The notes below the pieces were generated by a model. That model saw only the letters and a list, made by a program, of their open reading frames with translations, did no database searches and had not been told where the DNA came from. DNA of 64,000 nt from NCBI GenBank assembly GCA_947503655.1, contig CANNEP010000002.1, positions 1 to 64,000 of the forward strand. The letters are read 5' to 3'. The position numbers and the translations under genes were made by a program. Numbering within the stretch: position 1 is the stretch's first letter; each line of letters begins with the position of its first letter. Origin of the DNA: an uncultured Microbacterium sp. (GTDB lineage Bacteria; Actinomycetota; Actinomycetes; Actinomycetales; Microbacteriaceae). Below are positions 7,828 through 17,288 of the stretch, piece by piece.

Positions 7828-8949
7828 GTGACTATCGATGAGTTTCGCGCGACCTTTGCTGTCGAGCCGGGCTACCTGAACTGGGCTGCTTTCGGCCCGC
7901 TGTCGACCACGGTGATTGATGACGTGCGCGTCGATGCCGACCTGTATGTATCTGGCCGGCAGTCAGGCATTGATCTTCTCAACGAGCATGCTGGCGAAGC
8001 ACAAGACATGCTGTCGCAGCTCCTTGATGTGCCGCTGGCGTGGATGACACACCAGGCCACGACAACTCATGGCCTGCAGCAGGCCATCTACGGTATCCGC
8101 TCGGGTGCGGTGATGGCATCGACGGGGGAATGGCCGAGCATCACGGTCGGCATCACCCGTGCCGCTGACGCGATGGGGCGCATCACGCCGCAGTTCATCA
8201 CGCCGCCCGACAACATGATGACGCCGGATGCGATCGCCGACGCGCTGACGGCGGAGACGACCGCGGTCGTTGTGAGCCTCGTAGACTTCCGCACCGGTTA
8301 CCGCACAGACCTGGGCGCCATTCGTGACGTCATCGGCGACGACCGACTGCTCATCGTCGACGCCGTGCAGGGTTTTGGTGTGGTTCAAGCTGACTATGCC
8401 GCTGCCGACGTCGTCACAGGTAGCGGCTACAAGTGGCTCCGCGCTGGCCGCGGCGCTGGCTGGGCGTCGTTCTCCGACGAGGCCCGCAGTCGCCTCGACC
8501 CCGTGCTGTCTAACGTTGCCGGTATCGCTGGGGGGCTCGTGCTTGATTCCGTTGGCAAACCCGCTGAAACCGCCGCAGCCTTCCAAACGTCCATGCCCGA
8601 CTACTTGGCGTGCGCCCGCCTCGTTTCGGGTCTGCAAGACGTCATCTCCGTTGGCGTTGACACCATTGAGGCTGAAGTGGGTCGCCGCACCGCTGAGGTC
8701 ATCGCGATCGCCGACCGCTTCGACATTGATGTCGTCACACCGCGCGGTGCCGCGCAGCGCGGTGGCATCGTCGCCCTGGCACCCCGCAACGACGGTGCCG
8801 CCATGCTGGGTGCGTCCCTCACCAACGGCGGCCTCGCGACCACGACGCGCTCTGGTTCCGTTCGTATCGCCGTACACGCGGGCACCGACGACGAAACGAT
8901 GCGCATGTTTGAAGACGCGGTCGCCGCGTACGCACAGCACGCGCACTAA
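7828..8949 (+). CDS. Class V aminotransferase (PLP-dependent)
   Basis: A 373-residue fold-type I PLP enzyme of the class V/NifS-like group. It opens with a GYLNWAAFGPLS strand and has a THGLQQAIYG helix. LLIVDAVQGFGV supplies the aspartate that pairs with the PLP ring nitrogen. SGYKWLRAG carries the Schiff-base lysine, and an R-SGSVRIAVH strand closes the C-terminal domain. No cysteine sits in the active-site loop position of cysteine desulfurases, so an aminotransferase or lyase is more likely. The substrate is unknown. No pathway neighbours help, since it sits alone between prenyl synthase and phoH2. Confidence 0.85.
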   Translation: MTIDEFRATFAVEPGYLNWAAFGPLSTTVIDDVRVDADLYVSGRQSGIDLLNEHAGEAQDMLSQLLDVPLAWMTHQATTTHGLQQAIYGIRSGAVMASTGEWPSITVGITRAADAMGRITPQFITPPDNMMTPDAIADALTAETTAVVVSLVDFRTGYRTDLGAIRDVIGDDRLLIVDAVQGFGVVQADYAAADVVTGSGYKWLRAGRGAGWASFSDEARSRLDPVLSNVAGIAGGLVLDSVGKPAETAAAFQTSMPDYLACARLVSGLQDVISVGVDTIEAEVGRRTAEVIAIADRFDIDVVTPRGAAQRGGIVALAPRNDGAAMLGASLTNGGLATTTRSGSVRIAVHAGTDDETMRMFEDAVAAYAQHAH

Positions 8950-8978
8950 TCGTTCATGAGAATGTCATCGACACGCTG

Positions 8979-9010
8979 ACGAGATCGCCCGAATTGACGG
9001 GCGATCTCGT
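8979..9010 (+). terminator. Terminator of the aminotransferase gene
   Basis: A perfect 13-bp stem (8979-8991 with 8998-9010) with a six-base loop, followed by TTACTTTC. It begins 30 nt past the stop codon. Confidence 0.9.
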
Positions 9011-9120
9011 TTACTTTCATCTCAATAGGCAAAGCGCCTATTCGGGTCGGCTGGTAGCGGCACACCCCGTGACTTCGCCGACTTGAGAGCTGGGGGATTC
9101 TTCCCGGGTCGGAGCTGACT

Positions 9121-10491
9121 GTGAATACAGAAACGCGGCAAGGCGCGAACCACAAGACGCACAACGCGACGGATGATTCCGTCGCGTTTGATGTTTCTAC
9201 GGGCGTTCGCACGTACATCCTGGATACCTCGGTGCTGCTGAGCGATCCGCGTGCGATGTTTCGATTCGCCGAGCACTCGGTGGTATTGCCCGTGGTGGTG
9301 ATTACCGAGCTTGAAGCGAAGCGTCACGACCCCGAGCTCGGCTACTTCGCGAGGCAAGCACTGCGCCACCTCGACGACCTGCGCATCGCGCACGGGCGGC
9401 TGGACTTTCCGGTGGAAGTGGGGGAGGGCGGCACACTCCGTGTGGAACTCAACCACGCTGACGCGTCGGTGTTGCCTGCGGGCGTTCGTCTGAATGACAA
9501 CGACACCCGCATTCTCGCGGTCGCGGCGTCTCTCGCTCAGAGTGGGGAAGACGTCACCGTGGTTTCGAAAGACCTCCCGCTGCGCGTGAAGGCGGCGTCG
9601 CTCGGCATTGACGCCGACGAGTACCTCGCAGAGCAAGCCCTCGACTCGGGCTGGACAGGCATGACCACACTCGACCTCTCGGGTGACGAGATGGCCGACC
9701 TGTACGAGTCGGAGATCGGCTCGCACGATGATGTCGCCGGCATTCCGGTCAACACCGGCATGGTGATCCACTCGGAGCGCGGCTCAGCGCTGGCCCGCGT
9801 TACGGGTGACAGCTCCTACCGGCTGATTCGCGGCGACCGGGATGTCTTTGGCTTGCACGGCCGTTCCGCCGAACAGCGCGTGGCCATCGACCTCCTACTT
9901 GACCCTGAGGTTGGCATCGTGTCGTTGGGAGGTCGAGCAGGAACGGGGAAGTCTGCGCTCGCCCTCTGTGCGGCATTGGAAGCGGTGCTGGAACGCCAGC
10001 AACAGCGCAAGATCCTGGTGTTCCGCCCACTGTTTGCCGTCGGTGGTCAGGAGCTGGGCTACCTGCCCGGTGACCAGGGCGAGAAGATGAATCCGTGGGG
10101 CCAGGCCGTCTTCGACACGCTGGGATCGGTGGTGTCGGGCAATGTCATGGAAGAGGTCGTCGAGCGGGGTCTTCTCGAAGTGCTCCCCCTCACCCACATT
10201 CGCGGTCGGTCACTCCACGATGCGTTCGTGATCGTGGACGAAGCACAGTCGCTTGAGCGCAACGTGCTGCTCACGGTGCTCAGCCGCATCGGGCAGAACT
10301 CACGCGTTGTCCTCACCCACGACGTCGCGCAGCGCGACAACCTGCGCGTCGGCCGCCACGATGGCATCGCGTCGGTCATTGAAACGCTCAAGGGACACAG
10401 CCTGTTCGGTCACGTCACGCTGATGCGCTCAGAGCGTTCGGCGATCGCGGCGTTGGTCACCGAACTGCTGGAGTCGAACGAGCTCGCCTAG
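9121..10491 (+). CDS. phoH2: PhoH2: PIN-domain/PhoH ATPase fusion
   Basis: A 456-residue protein in two parts. Residues 31-165 are a PIN nuclease domain with the acidic signatures LDTSVLL (Asp35), ITELE and NDNDTRIL. From about residue 240 it is a PhoH ATPase with Walker [11 protein letters not shown] (270-279) and Walker B VIVDEAQ. Mycobacterial PhoH2 couples RNA unwinding to PIN-dependent cleavage, and all key residues are present here. The GTG at 9121 is preceded by a modest CGGAG; no antitoxin-like partner ORF is apparent upstream. A small inverted repeat (AATAGGC at 9024-9030 with 9036-9042) lies in the 100-bp leader region. Confidence 0.92.
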   Translation: MNTETRQGANHKTHNATDDSVAFDVSTGVRTYILDTSVLLSDPRAMFRFAEHSVVLPVVVITELEAKRHDPELGYFARQALRHLDDLRIAHGRLDFPVEVGEGGTLRVELNHADASVLPAGVRLNDNDTRILAVAASLAQSGEDVTVVSKDLPLRVKAASLGIDADEYLAEQALDSGWTGMTTLDLSGDEMADLYESEIGSHDDVAGIPVNTGMVIHSERGSALARVTGDSSYRLIRGDRDVFGLHGRSAEQRVAIDLLLDPEVGIVSLGGRAGTGKSALALCAALEAVLERQQQRKILVFRPLFAVGGQELGYLPGDQGEKMNPWGQAVFDTLGSVVSGNVMEEVVERGLLEVLPLTHIRGRSLHDAFVIVDEAQSLERNVLLTVLSRIGQNSRVVLTHDVAQRDNLRVGRHDGIASVIETLKGHSLFGHVTLMRSERSAIAALVTELLESNELA

Positions 10492-10591
10492 GGAGCGTCT
10501 GTGGGAATACGACAAGGATGAGAACACTCTCACGCGAATTTGTATCCGAACCAGAAAATGCGCGCCACAATAGACATGTGGCATTCGTGCC

Positions 10592-10706
10592 AACCTCCCG
10601 TCTCCCCGGGAGATGAAATGAGAGGGTAGACAACACTGTTTCAGTGAGTGTCTAAGCGGTTTCGGGTCCGCTTCCTTCGAGGCCCCTGGCACCAAGTGCC
10701 GGGGGC
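10592..10706 (+). ncRNA. Candidate structured RNA downstream of phoH2
   Basis: The 249-bp space after phoH2 holds no credible ORF but four successive hairpins on the plus strand. They are CTCCCG-TCTCCC-CGGGAG (10595-10612), CACTG-TTT-CAGTG (10634-10646), AAGCGG with CCGCTT (10654-10673) and a terminator-like stem (10682-10706). Such closely packed stems ending in a GC hairpin suggest a small RNA or a processed 3' UTR. It does not match any riboswitch or actinobacterial sRNA consensus I recognise. The 5' boundary is a guess and no strong promoter was found. Confidence 0.35.
10682..10706. terminator. Terminator between phoH2 and the two-component genes
   Basis: GCCCCTGGCAC pairs with GTGCCGGGGGC (11 bp, one G-T) around a three-base loop, followed by TTCCTCATTTCTT. 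It lies between convergent units and may serve both. Confidence 0.85.
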
Positions 10707-10740
10707 TTCCTCATTTCTTGGCCACAGCCAGAAGGGTTGG

Positions 10741-11400
10741 CTACTGCCAGCGGTAGCCAGAACCGCGCACCGTTTCGATGCGTTCCGCACCAAACTTGGT
10801 GCGCAGGTACCGCACATACACGTCGACGACGTTCGAGCCCGGATCAAAGTCCAAGCCCCACACGCGGCTGAGCAGCTGCTCGCGGCTCAGGATCTGACCA
10901 GCGTGCCGCAAGAACTGCTCGGCGAGGGCAAACTCGCGCGCCGAGAGTTCGACCTCGCGGCCGCTCACGATCGCTCGACGACCGATGACGTCGAGCGTGA
11001 CGTCGCGATGCTGCACGGTCGTGGTCGTCGATGCCAGCGACCCCTCACGGAGACGCACGCGCACGCGGGCGAGCAACTCATCAAACTTGAACGGCTTCGT
11101 GATGTAGTCGTTGGCGCCGGTCTCGAGCCCCTCAACGGTGTCTCGGGTCGACGAACGAGCGGTCAACATGATGACGGGGAGCGACGCGCCCTGGCCACGA
11201 AGGTGTGTGAGCACGTCAAAGCCGTCCATAGAGGGCAGGCCGACATCCAGGAGCAGGAGGGCGTAATCGCCGCTCAGAGCGAGCTCCAGCGCCTCTGCAC
11301 CGTCTTCCACGATGGTGGTCGGGTAGCCCGCAGCTTCAAGCCCCTTGGCAACAAACGCCGAGATGCGTGACTCGTCCTCTGCAATCAGGATCCGCGTCAT
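10741..11400 (-). CDS. OmpR/PhoB-family response regulator
   Basis: A 219-residue regulator. The receiver domain (1-115) has the acidic pair AEDE (residues 7-10), the phosphoacceptor Asp52 in LLLLDVGLPSMDG, the switch threonine in MLTA and Lys in YITKPF. The winged-helix DNA-binding domain (125-219) shows LSAREFALAEQFLRHAG and ends in VRGSGYRW. Its ATG overlaps the stop of the histidine kinase gene (11397-11400), so the two are coupled and form one two-component system. The signal and regulon are unknown. Confidence 0.93.
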   Translation of the reverse strand: MTRILIAEDESRISAFVAKGLEAAGYPTTIVEDGAEALELALSGDYALLLLDVGLPSMDGFDVLTHLRGQGASLPVIMLTARSSTRDTVEGLETGANDYITKPFKFDELLARVRVRLREGSLASTTTTVQHRDVTLDVIGRRAIVSGREVELSAREFALAEQFLRHAGQILSREQLLSRVWGLDFDPGSNVVDVYVRYLRTKFGAERIETVRGSGYRWQ

Positions 11401-13001
11401 TCTTGTTCCTCTCGCTGCTGCACAACGTCCCCAGCACGCACCGGAGCCGGCAACGTGGTTCCGCCCCCCAAGCGCAGGGGAACGTGGATCGTGAAGGTTG
11501 CTCCACCACCCGGTGTCTCGCTGACGCTACACGATCCGCCGTGAGCGCGCGCAATAACGTCAACAATCGCCAAGCCTAGACCGGAGCCGCCCACTTCTCG
11601 TTTGCCGGCACCACGGTCGAACCGGCGGAAGATCCGGTGGCGGGCTGCCGGCGGAATACCCGGGCCATGGTCGCGCACCCACAGCATCATGCTGTCCTGC
11701 GTGCGCGCACTGCCAATTTCAATGACGGAACCAGCGGGCGTGTACTTGGCGGCATTGTCACAAAGCGCAAGCCACGCCTGCAGAACGCGGTCGGAGTTAC
11801 CGCGGATGATGCCGTCAGCCACGCGCGTGACTTGCCAGGTGTGGCCGGGAATGACGGAAATGAGGTCGCCGACGCGCTCGGTGAGGCGCCCGATGTCGAC
11901 GGAGCCCATGGTGTATTCGTCGCCTTCGACGGTAGCGAGGGTGTCAATGTCTTCTACGAGGCGCGTCATGCGGTCGAGTTCAGAGATGCCAATTTCTCGT
12001 GCCGCCTGCACATCAAACGGGTCAGACACGTTCATCATCTCGAGGTAGCCGCGCACGATGGTGATGGGCGTCTTGAGTTCGTGGCGAACGTCATCAAGCA
12101 GTTGGCGCTGGGCCTTGAGCGAACCTTCGACCTGGTCAAATAGGTCGGAGGTCGACGGTGGGGCGCCGGGAGTTGGTGCGGTGCGCAAGTGTGGTTGCGA
12201 TGACGGTGGCGCGAAGGGCGGTGGCGCGTCGAACGCGGGTGGGGTGGGAACGGTGGGCGCGGGCGGAACCACGGGGGCTGCCGTGGCTTCTGGTGCGGTA
12301 GGTGCGGCGAAGGCTACGCCGGTTGCTGCGGCCGGGGCCGGTGGCAACAAGCGGGCAAGGATGAACCAGGTCACGACCGCCATGACGATGAGGCAGGCAC
12401 CGACGGTAAAGCCGTAGATCGTGATGCTGGCGTTCAATGGGGCGAGCTCTGCCGAGAGGTTGATGACGTGCACGTAGATGCCGACCTCGGGGCTACCCGC
12501 GGCTTGAACCGGAATCGCAATGTAGCGAGCGTCACCCTGCGTCGTTCGGGCGGTTCCGAGTACGGGAGCATTAGCTGCGAGCACCTCGCTCACGATCGTT
12601 TCGACAATGCTGTGGTCTTCGGCGAGGCCGAGCGACGGCACGTCCGATGCGCGATATGTCGGTACGCCATCGAGAATGGCGAACGCGGCGGCGTTGGAAC
12701 CGGGGGCCAGACGTGCGACCGCGTCATACAGCGCATCATTGACGGTGTCGAACGTGACCGCCTCTGGCCGCGTGCCGGGCGGCGGCGGGGGCGTGACAAG
12801 CACTTCGACGGTCTGCGGATCATGCGCCCCAGACAACGCAGAAACCTGGTCGTTCAGTCTTTCATCGATCGAGTGCACAATGCGGTCTCGTTGCATTGCG
12901 AACGCGATCGAGCCGGCGAGCGTGAAGCCGATCAGTGCAACCGAAAGGATTGCGACGATCAGGCGGACGCGCGTCGGAACCGAACGACCAGGTTTCTTCA
13001 T
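11397..13001 (-). CDS. Membrane sensor histidine kinase with Pro/Ala-rich linker
   Basis: A 534-residue kinase. A first membrane helix spans about residues 11-36 and an extracytoplasmic sensor region of about 155 residues includes a VTPPPPP stretch. A second helix spans about 193-218, followed by a cytoplasmic linker at 220-283 made almost entirely of Pro and Ala. The HisKA domain has His307 in RHELKTP and the HATPase_c domain has DNAAKYT (N box), DHGPGIP and GGSGLGL. A recognisable HAMP domain is absent; the disordered linker takes its place. The ATG at 13001 has GATAAT 6 nt upstream, so the gene has its own leaderless promoter although it sits only 25 bp behind fumC. Confidence 0.9.
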   Translation of the reverse strand: MKKPGRSVPTRVRLIVAILSVALIGFTLAGSIAFAMQRDRIVHSIDERLNDQVSALSGAHDPQTVEVLVTPPPPPGTRPEAVTFDTVNDALYDAVARLAPGSNAAAFAILDGVPTYRASDVPSLGLAEDHSIVETIVSEVLAANAPVLGTARTTQGDARYIAIPVQAAGSPEVGIYVHVINLSAELAPLNASITIYGFTVGACLIVMAVVTWFILARLLPPAPAAATGVAFAAPTAPEATAAPVVPPAPTVPTPPAFDAPPPFAPPSSQPHLRTAPTPGAPPSTSDLFDQVEGSLKAQRQLLDDVRHELKTPITIVRGYLEMMNVSDPFDVQAAREIGISELDRMTRLVEDIDTLATVEGDEYTMGSVDIGRLTERVGDLISVIPGHTWQVTRVADGIIRGNSDRVLQAWLALCDNAAKYTPAGSVIEIGSARTQDSMMLWVRDHGPGIPPAARHRIFRRFDRGAGKREVGGSGLGLAIVDVIARAHGGSCSVSETPGGGATFTIHVPLRLGGGTTLPAPVRAGDVVQQREEQE

Positions 13002-13007
13002 TCTCCG

Positions 13008-13013
13008 ATTATC
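13008..13013 (-). promoter_or_regulatory. -10 box for the kinase-regulator pair
   Basis: GATAAT on the minus strand, 6 nt before the ATG at 13001, inside the short gap after fumC. Confidence 0.5.
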
Positions 13014-13026
13014 GGGGAACGCGTAC

Positions 13027-14421
13027 TTATCCGGCGTGCGTCATCGACAGCAGGTCGAGCTTTGCGTCGAGCACCTCTTCGGTGATCTCGCCGCGCGCGA
13101 CGTAGCCGAGGTCGATGACAGCCTCGCGAACCGTGATGCCCTTGGCAACGGCGTGCTTCGCGATCTTTGCTGCTGCTTCGTAACCGATGACCTTGTTGAG
13201 CGGCGTCACGATCGCCGGCGACATGCCAGCGAATGCGGCTGCGCGCTCGAGGTTGGCCTCGAGACCGTCAATGGTCTTGTCAGCAAGAACACGCACGGCG
13301 TTCGAGATGAGACGGATCGACTCGAGCAGAGCGGTGCCCATGACCGGGATCGCGACGTTGAGCTCGAACGAGCCCGAAGCACCCGCCCAAGCAACCGTGG
13401 CGTCGTTACCGATAACGCGAGCGGCAACCATGAGGACGGCCTCCGGAACAACCGGATTGACCTTTCCGGGCATGATCGACGAACCCGGCTGCAGGTCGGG
13501 GATGTGCAGTTCGCCGAGACCCGTGTTCGGGCCCGAACCCATCCAACGCAGGTCGTTGTTGATCTTCGTCAGCGACACAGCGATGACGCGCAGCGCACCG
13601 GAAGCCTCGACGAGACCATCGCGGTTGGCCTGAGCCTCGAAGTGGTCCTTTGCCTCGGTGATCGGCAATTCGGTCTCAGCGGCGAGCAGCTCGATAACCT
13701 TCTGCGGGAAGCCGAGTGGCGTGTTGATGCCGGTGCCGACAGCCGTGCCACCGAGGGGCACCTCAGCAACGCGGGGGAGAGCAGCGCGAACGCGCTCGAT
13801 GCCCAGGCGAATCTGACGGGCGTAGCCGCCGAACTCCTGGCCGAGGGTGACGGGGGTGGCGTCCATGAGGTGGGTACGGCCCGCCTTAACGGCGTCCTTC
13901 CACAGCACGGCCTTGGCCTCGAGTGCCACCGCGAGGTGGTCGAGCGCCGGGATCAGGTCGTCGATGATCGCCTGCGTCACCGCAACGTGAACCGACGTCG
14001 GGAAGACGTCGTTCGACGACTGCGATGCGTTGACGTGGTCGTTCGGGTGAACCGGAGCACCGAGCTTGGTGGTGGCGAGGTTTGCCAGCACCTCGTTCAT
14101 GTTCATGTTCGAGCTGGTGCCCGAGCCGGTCTGGTAGGTGTCGACGGGGAAGTGCTCGTCGAACTGGCCGGTGACGACGTCGTCGGCGGCGGCGGCAATC
14201 GCGTCAGCGATAGCGCCGTCAAGAACGCCGAGCTCTTTGTTTGCCAGAGCAGCAGCCTTCTTGATGCGTGCCAGGGCTGCGATCTGCGTCGACTCCAGCC
14301 CCTTGCCCGAAATCGGGAAGTTCTCGACGGCGCGTTGCGTCTGTGCGCTGTACAGGGCGTTCACGGGGACGCGAACTTCGCCCATCGTGTCGTGCTCGAT
14401 ACGGTATTCGGTGTCAGCCAC
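13027..14421 (-). CDS. fumC: Class II fumarate hydratase
   Basis: A 464-residue fumarase catalysing the reversible hydration of fumarate to (S)-malate in the citric acid cycle. The superfamily signature [11 protein letters not shown] contains the catalytic-loop serine, and [24 protein letters not shown] and [11 protein letters not shown] are the other active-site segments. The GTG at 14421 is preferred because AGGAGA lies directly before it; the ATG at 14433 would place that ribosome-binding site inside the gene. It follows the carbonic anhydrase gene by 30 nt in a leftward operon. FumC near DUF4245 and xse genes is the conserved actinobacterial order. Confidence 0.95.
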   Translation of the reverse strand: MADTEYRIEHDTMGEVRVPVNALYSAQTQRAVENFPISGKGLESTQIAALARIKKAAALANKELGVLDGAIADAIAAAADDVVTGQFDEHFPVDTYQTGSGTSSNMNMNEVLANLATTKLGAPVHPNDHVNASQSSNDVFPTSVHVAVTQAIIDDLIPALDHLAVALEAKAVLWKDAVKAGRTHLMDATPVTLGQEFGGYARQIRLGIERVRAALPRVAEVPLGGTAVGTGINTPLGFPQKVIELLAAETELPITEAKDHFEAQANRDGLVEASGALRVIAVSLTKINNDLRWMGSGPNTGLGELHIPDLQPGSSIMPGKVNPVVPEAVLMVAARVIGNDATVAWAGASGSFELNVAIPVMGTALLESIRLISNAVRVLADKTIDGLEANLERAAAFAGMSPAIVTPLNKVIGYEAAAKIAKHAVAKGITVREAVIDLGYVARGEITEEVLDAKLDLLSMTHAG

Positions 14422-14451
14422 GATTCTCCTCATGTTTCGCTGATGTGATGG

Positions 14452-15093
14452 TCAGGCGTCCGCGTTCGCGGCGCCGACGCTGAAGTGGGGCACAGCCGTG
14501 CCCTCGGTAAGTCGGTAGTTGGCCGCAACGATGGCGACCTTGCCTTCATTGACGGCCTCGTTGATCAACTCGGAGGCATTCAGAATGCCGGACACGGTGG
14601 CGCGCAAGTGGTCGCGGCCCACCTCTTCTGGCGAGACGGTCTCGGGGGTCGTGTCGGTCGACTTCATGACGCGGTGGACGGCCGGAACGATGGGCGCGAT
14701 CTGACGCCACACCTGCATGGGCAGCTCCGGCGGGCTTGGCTGTACGGCATCGATCGCGGCAGCGACCGCGCCACACGCGTCGTGGCCGAGCACGACAATG
14801 AGCGGAATACCGAGAGCAGCCACACCGTATTCCAGCGAGCCAATGACCGACTCAGAAATGACCTGGCCAGCGTTACGAATGACGAAGACGTCGCCGAGGC
14901 CCTCATCAAAGATGATTTCTGCCGCCAGGCGTGAGTCGGAACAGCCGAAAACCATCGCGTGCGGGTACTGCGCAGCCGAAACCTCGAGGCGGCGCATCGC
15001 ATCCTGGTGGGGGTGCCGTGGGGTTCCGGCAACGAATCGTTCGTTGCCAGCCTGCATTTCGGCCCAAGCCTGGGCGGGGGTGATCTGTGTCAC
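14452..15093 (-). CDS. Beta-class carbonic anhydrase
   Basis: A 213-residue zinc enzyme interconverting CO2 and bicarbonate. The ligands are visible as Cys51 and Asp53 in GCSDSR, and His104 and Cys107 in GHDACGA; Arg55 completes the Asp-Arg dyad. The length suits the actinobacterial beta class. The GTG start at 15093 overlaps the stop of the DUF4245 gene, so it is translated from the same message. Sharing a transcript with fumarase may link bicarbonate supply to central metabolism, but that is inference. Confidence 0.94.
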   Translation of the reverse strand: MTQITPAQAWAEMQAGNERFVAGTPRHPHQDAMRRLEVSAAQYPHAMVFGCSDSRLAAEIIFDEGLGDVFVIRNAGQVISESVIGSLEYGVAALGIPLIVVLGHDACGAVAAAIDAVQPSPPELPMQVWRQIAPIVPAVHRVMKSTDTTPETVSPEEVGRDHLRATVSGILNASELINEAVNEGKVAIVAANYRLTEGTAVPHFSVGAANADA

Positions 15094-15722
15094 TCGGCGG
15101 CTTCTTTCAGTTTGTCAATTTGGGGGGCAAGCTGTGTTGCGGTCTCCTGCATGAGTTTTTCGGGGGAAGAGCCAAAGATCAGAACCTGGTCGGTGCCGGC
15201 AACGGTGCTGAGGGCGTACGAAATGTTTCCGGCCTTGGACGGGTCGGCGAACGTGTAGGACTGCCATTCAACGTCACCGAGTGTGAGGACCTCGCCGAGT
15301 TTTCCGGTGGGGAGTTCTCGCGAAACCCAGCCACCGTCAGCCTCGAGAGCCTGCGAGACGCGCATGAAACCCTGCCCGTCGCCCGGTGCGTAAATGATCT
15401 CCCACGTCGTGGGGGCGCCGCTCACGAGCTTCGCCGAGTTCACGCGCCAGTCTGCTGAGACAGGCGGAACCACGACGGGGTGCTTGATGTCGCGTTCGGC
15501 GCGCTCGGCGATAGCCGCGACGTCGACATCTGACGGGCGCTCAATGTCGCCGCGCGGAACCATCAGGACGATGACAGCGACGATGGCAAGCGTGGCGATG
15601 ATGGCCGCAAAAAGATTGCGCATCGTCTGGCTACCGCGATAAATGCGCGACGATTCTGCCTTGCGGGCAGCGGTCTCAGCGGGTGTTTCGGGCCGACCGA
15701 GCTCAGCAACTACGCGACCCAT
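15090..15722 (-). CDS. DUF4245 membrane-anchored protein
   Basis: A 210-residue protein with a cytoplasmic N-terminus, one membrane helix at about residues 35-54 and an exported C-terminal domain. It opens with GRVVAELGRPETPAE, continues through IYRGSQTMRNL before the helix and has SADWRVNSAKL after it, all typical of DUF4245 (Rv1100 type). The function is unknown. The ATG at 15722 overlaps the xseB stop as TAATG and is followed by a GTGA overlap with the carbonic anhydrase, so three genes are tightly coupled. Confidence 0.87.
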   Translation of the reverse strand: MGRVVAELGRPETPAETAARKAESSRIYRGSQTMRNLFAAIIATLAIVAVIVLMVPRGDIERPSDVDVAAIAERAERDIKHPVVVPPVSADWRVNSAKLVSGAPTTWEIIYAPGDGQGFMRVSQALEADGGWVSRELPTGKLGEVLTLGDVEWQSYTFADPSKAGNISYALSTVAGTDQVLIFGSSPEKLMQETATQLAPQIDKLKEAAE

Positions 15723-15952
15723 TAGTCTTCGCCTGCCACGCCGCGTGCGGCATCGAGGCGCTTTTTCGCGCCGAGCAACCATTCTTCACAACGCTGATAC
15801 AGCACTTCACCGCGCTCCCACAGAGCGATGGATCGCTCGAGCGTCGGTGCGCCCTGTTCGAGCCCAGCAACCACTTGAGTCAGTTCATCGCGCGCTTGTT
15901 CGAACGATAGCTCGTTCACGTCAGCGAATTCCGCGGTCTGTGCGTCGCTCAT
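15722..15952 (-). CDS. xseB: Exodeoxyribonuclease VII small subunit
   Basis: A 76-residue helical protein with the XseB signature LSFEQARDELTQVVAGLEQGAPTLE and the following SIALWERGE. It partners XseA in the enzyme that degrades single-stranded DNA. The ATG at 15952 has GGAG four bases upstream. It begins 31 nt after the xseA stop. Confidence 0.94.
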   Translation of the reverse strand: MSDAQTAEFADVNELSFEQARDELTQVVAGLEQGAPTLERSIALWERGEVLYQRCEEWLLGAKKRLDAARGVAGED

Positions 15953-15983
15953 ACTCTCCATCCTAGTTGCGTTCTGAGCGGCC

Positions 15984-17240
15984 CTAATCCGCCCGCTCTC
16001 CCTGCGAGAGCGCACCAATGGTTCCGTCAGCCAACATCACGACCAACTCCGTTCCTGCCGGGGCATCCGCGGGATCGCGCACAATGCCATCGCCCTCACG
16101 TTGCACGATCGCGTAACCGCGGTCGAGTGTGCGCAACGGCGAGAGGGCGCCGAGGGAAGCGTGCAGGCGACTGATGCGTGTCGTTTCTTGCTCCAGACGT
16201 AGCCCGGTGCGCGCGCGAATGCGGGAAATCGACTGCTCGAGCTGGAGTTCGCGATCTTCGAGCCAGCGGTCGGGATTTGCGAGCACGGGGCGTGAATGCA
16301 ACTGGTCGATGACGTGATGCTCGTGCTGCAGTCGGCCCGCAAGGCGAGTCATGATGCGCGAGCGGGCGTCGCGCACGAGGGCGAGTTGCTCCGAGACATC
16401 CGGAACCACGCGCTTGGCGGCGTCGGTGGGGGTTGAGGCGCGAAGGTCAGCAACATCGTCCAGCAGTGGGCGGTCGTTTTCGTGACCGATGGCGCTAACG
16501 ATGGGAGTTTGCGCCGCCGCAACGGCGCGGAGGAGGCGCTCGTCGCTGAAGCCGAGCAGGTCTTGGAAGTCACCGCCGCCGCGGGCGATGATGATGACGT
16601 CGACCTCGGGGTCAGCGTCAAGCTTGGCGAGGGCGGCGAGAACCTGCGGCACCGACTGCTCGCCCTGAACCGCGGCGTGCTCGACACGGAACGACACGTT
16701 GGGCCAGCGCAACTCGGCGTTGCGCAACACGTCTTTCTCAGCGTCGGTGGCTTTACCGGTGATCAGCCCAATGGTTCCGGGCAGAAACGGCAGCTTCTTT
16801 TTGCGCGACGCATCGAGCAAACCCTCGGAGCGGAGCTGCTGGCGCAAGCGCTCCAGCTTCTCGAGAAGATCGCCGAGACCGACGTGTTTCATGGCGGAGA
16901 CGATGAAGCTGAGCTCGCCACGCTGGGCGCGATATTCGGGCTTCACACACACGACGACGCGGTCCCCCGCCTTGATGTCTTGCGGAATGCGATTGCGCAC
17001 ACTCGACCAGATCGTGAGGCGAATGATCGCATCACCATTCATGTCACGCAGCGTCGCGAACGTACCAACGGCTCGATGGTTCCACTCGGTGATCTCACCC
17101 TCGACCCACGGGGAGCCGAGGCGTGCGATGTAGTCGCGCATATCGCGGCCGAGGTCACCGACCTGGCACGGCATATCTGCGGTGGAGTCGCGTGGCCGCA
17201 CTGCGGGCGTGAACGATGGGCCGCTCGCCGGATTGGTCAT
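15984..17240 (-). CDS. xseA: Exodeoxyribonuclease VII large subunit
   Basis: A 418-residue catalytic subunit. The N-terminal OB fold (about 25-125) holds WVEGEITEW. The nuclease domain contains GLITG, the IIIARGGGDFQDLLGFSDE motif with catalytic Asp, and the SAIGHENDRPLLDDVADLRASTPTDAA motif with catalytic His and Asp. A long coiled coil (about 290-370) binds XseB. The ATG at 17240 follows GAGAGGA. It heads the leftward operon and is divergent from ispH. Confidence 0.95.
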   Translation of the reverse strand: MTNPASGPSFTPAVRPRDSTADMPCQVGDLGRDMRDYIARLGSPWVEGEITEWNHRAVGTFATLRDMNGDAIIRLTIWSSVRNRIPQDIKAGDRVVVCVKPEYRAQRGELSFIVSAMKHVGLGDLLEKLERLRQQLRSEGLLDASRKKKLPFLPGTIGLITGKATDAEKDVLRNAELRWPNVSFRVEHAAVQGEQSVPQVLAALAKLDADPEVDVIIIARGGGDFQDLLGFSDERLLRAVAAAQTPIVSAIGHENDRPLLDDVADLRASTPTDAAKRVVPDVSEQLALVRDARSRIMTRLAGRLQHEHHVIDQLHSRPVLANPDRWLEDRELQLEQSISRIRARTGLRLEQETTRISRLHASLGALSPLRTLDRGYAIVQREGDGIVRDPADAPAGTELVVMLADGTIGALSQGERAD

Positions 17241-17276
17241 GCGTGTCCTCTCGGGGCTTGATCAGTTGTTCGCCGA

Positions 17277-17282
17277 TAGAAT
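17277..17282 (+). promoter_or_regulatory. -10 box for ispH
   Basis: TAGAAT, 6 nt before the GTG at 17289. Confidence 0.65.
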
Positions 17283-17288
17283 CAGAGG

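Noticed and set aside
8946..9022. Short minus-strand frame with a helix-turn-helix-like look after the aminotransferase gene
   Set aside because: Its codons are the terminator hairpin at 8979-9010; no start signal precedes it.
10592..10706. Assignment of the post-phoH2 hairpins to the actinobacterial 6C RNA
   Set aside because: The loops do not contain the required run of at least six C residues and the neighbourhood differs from known 6C loci.
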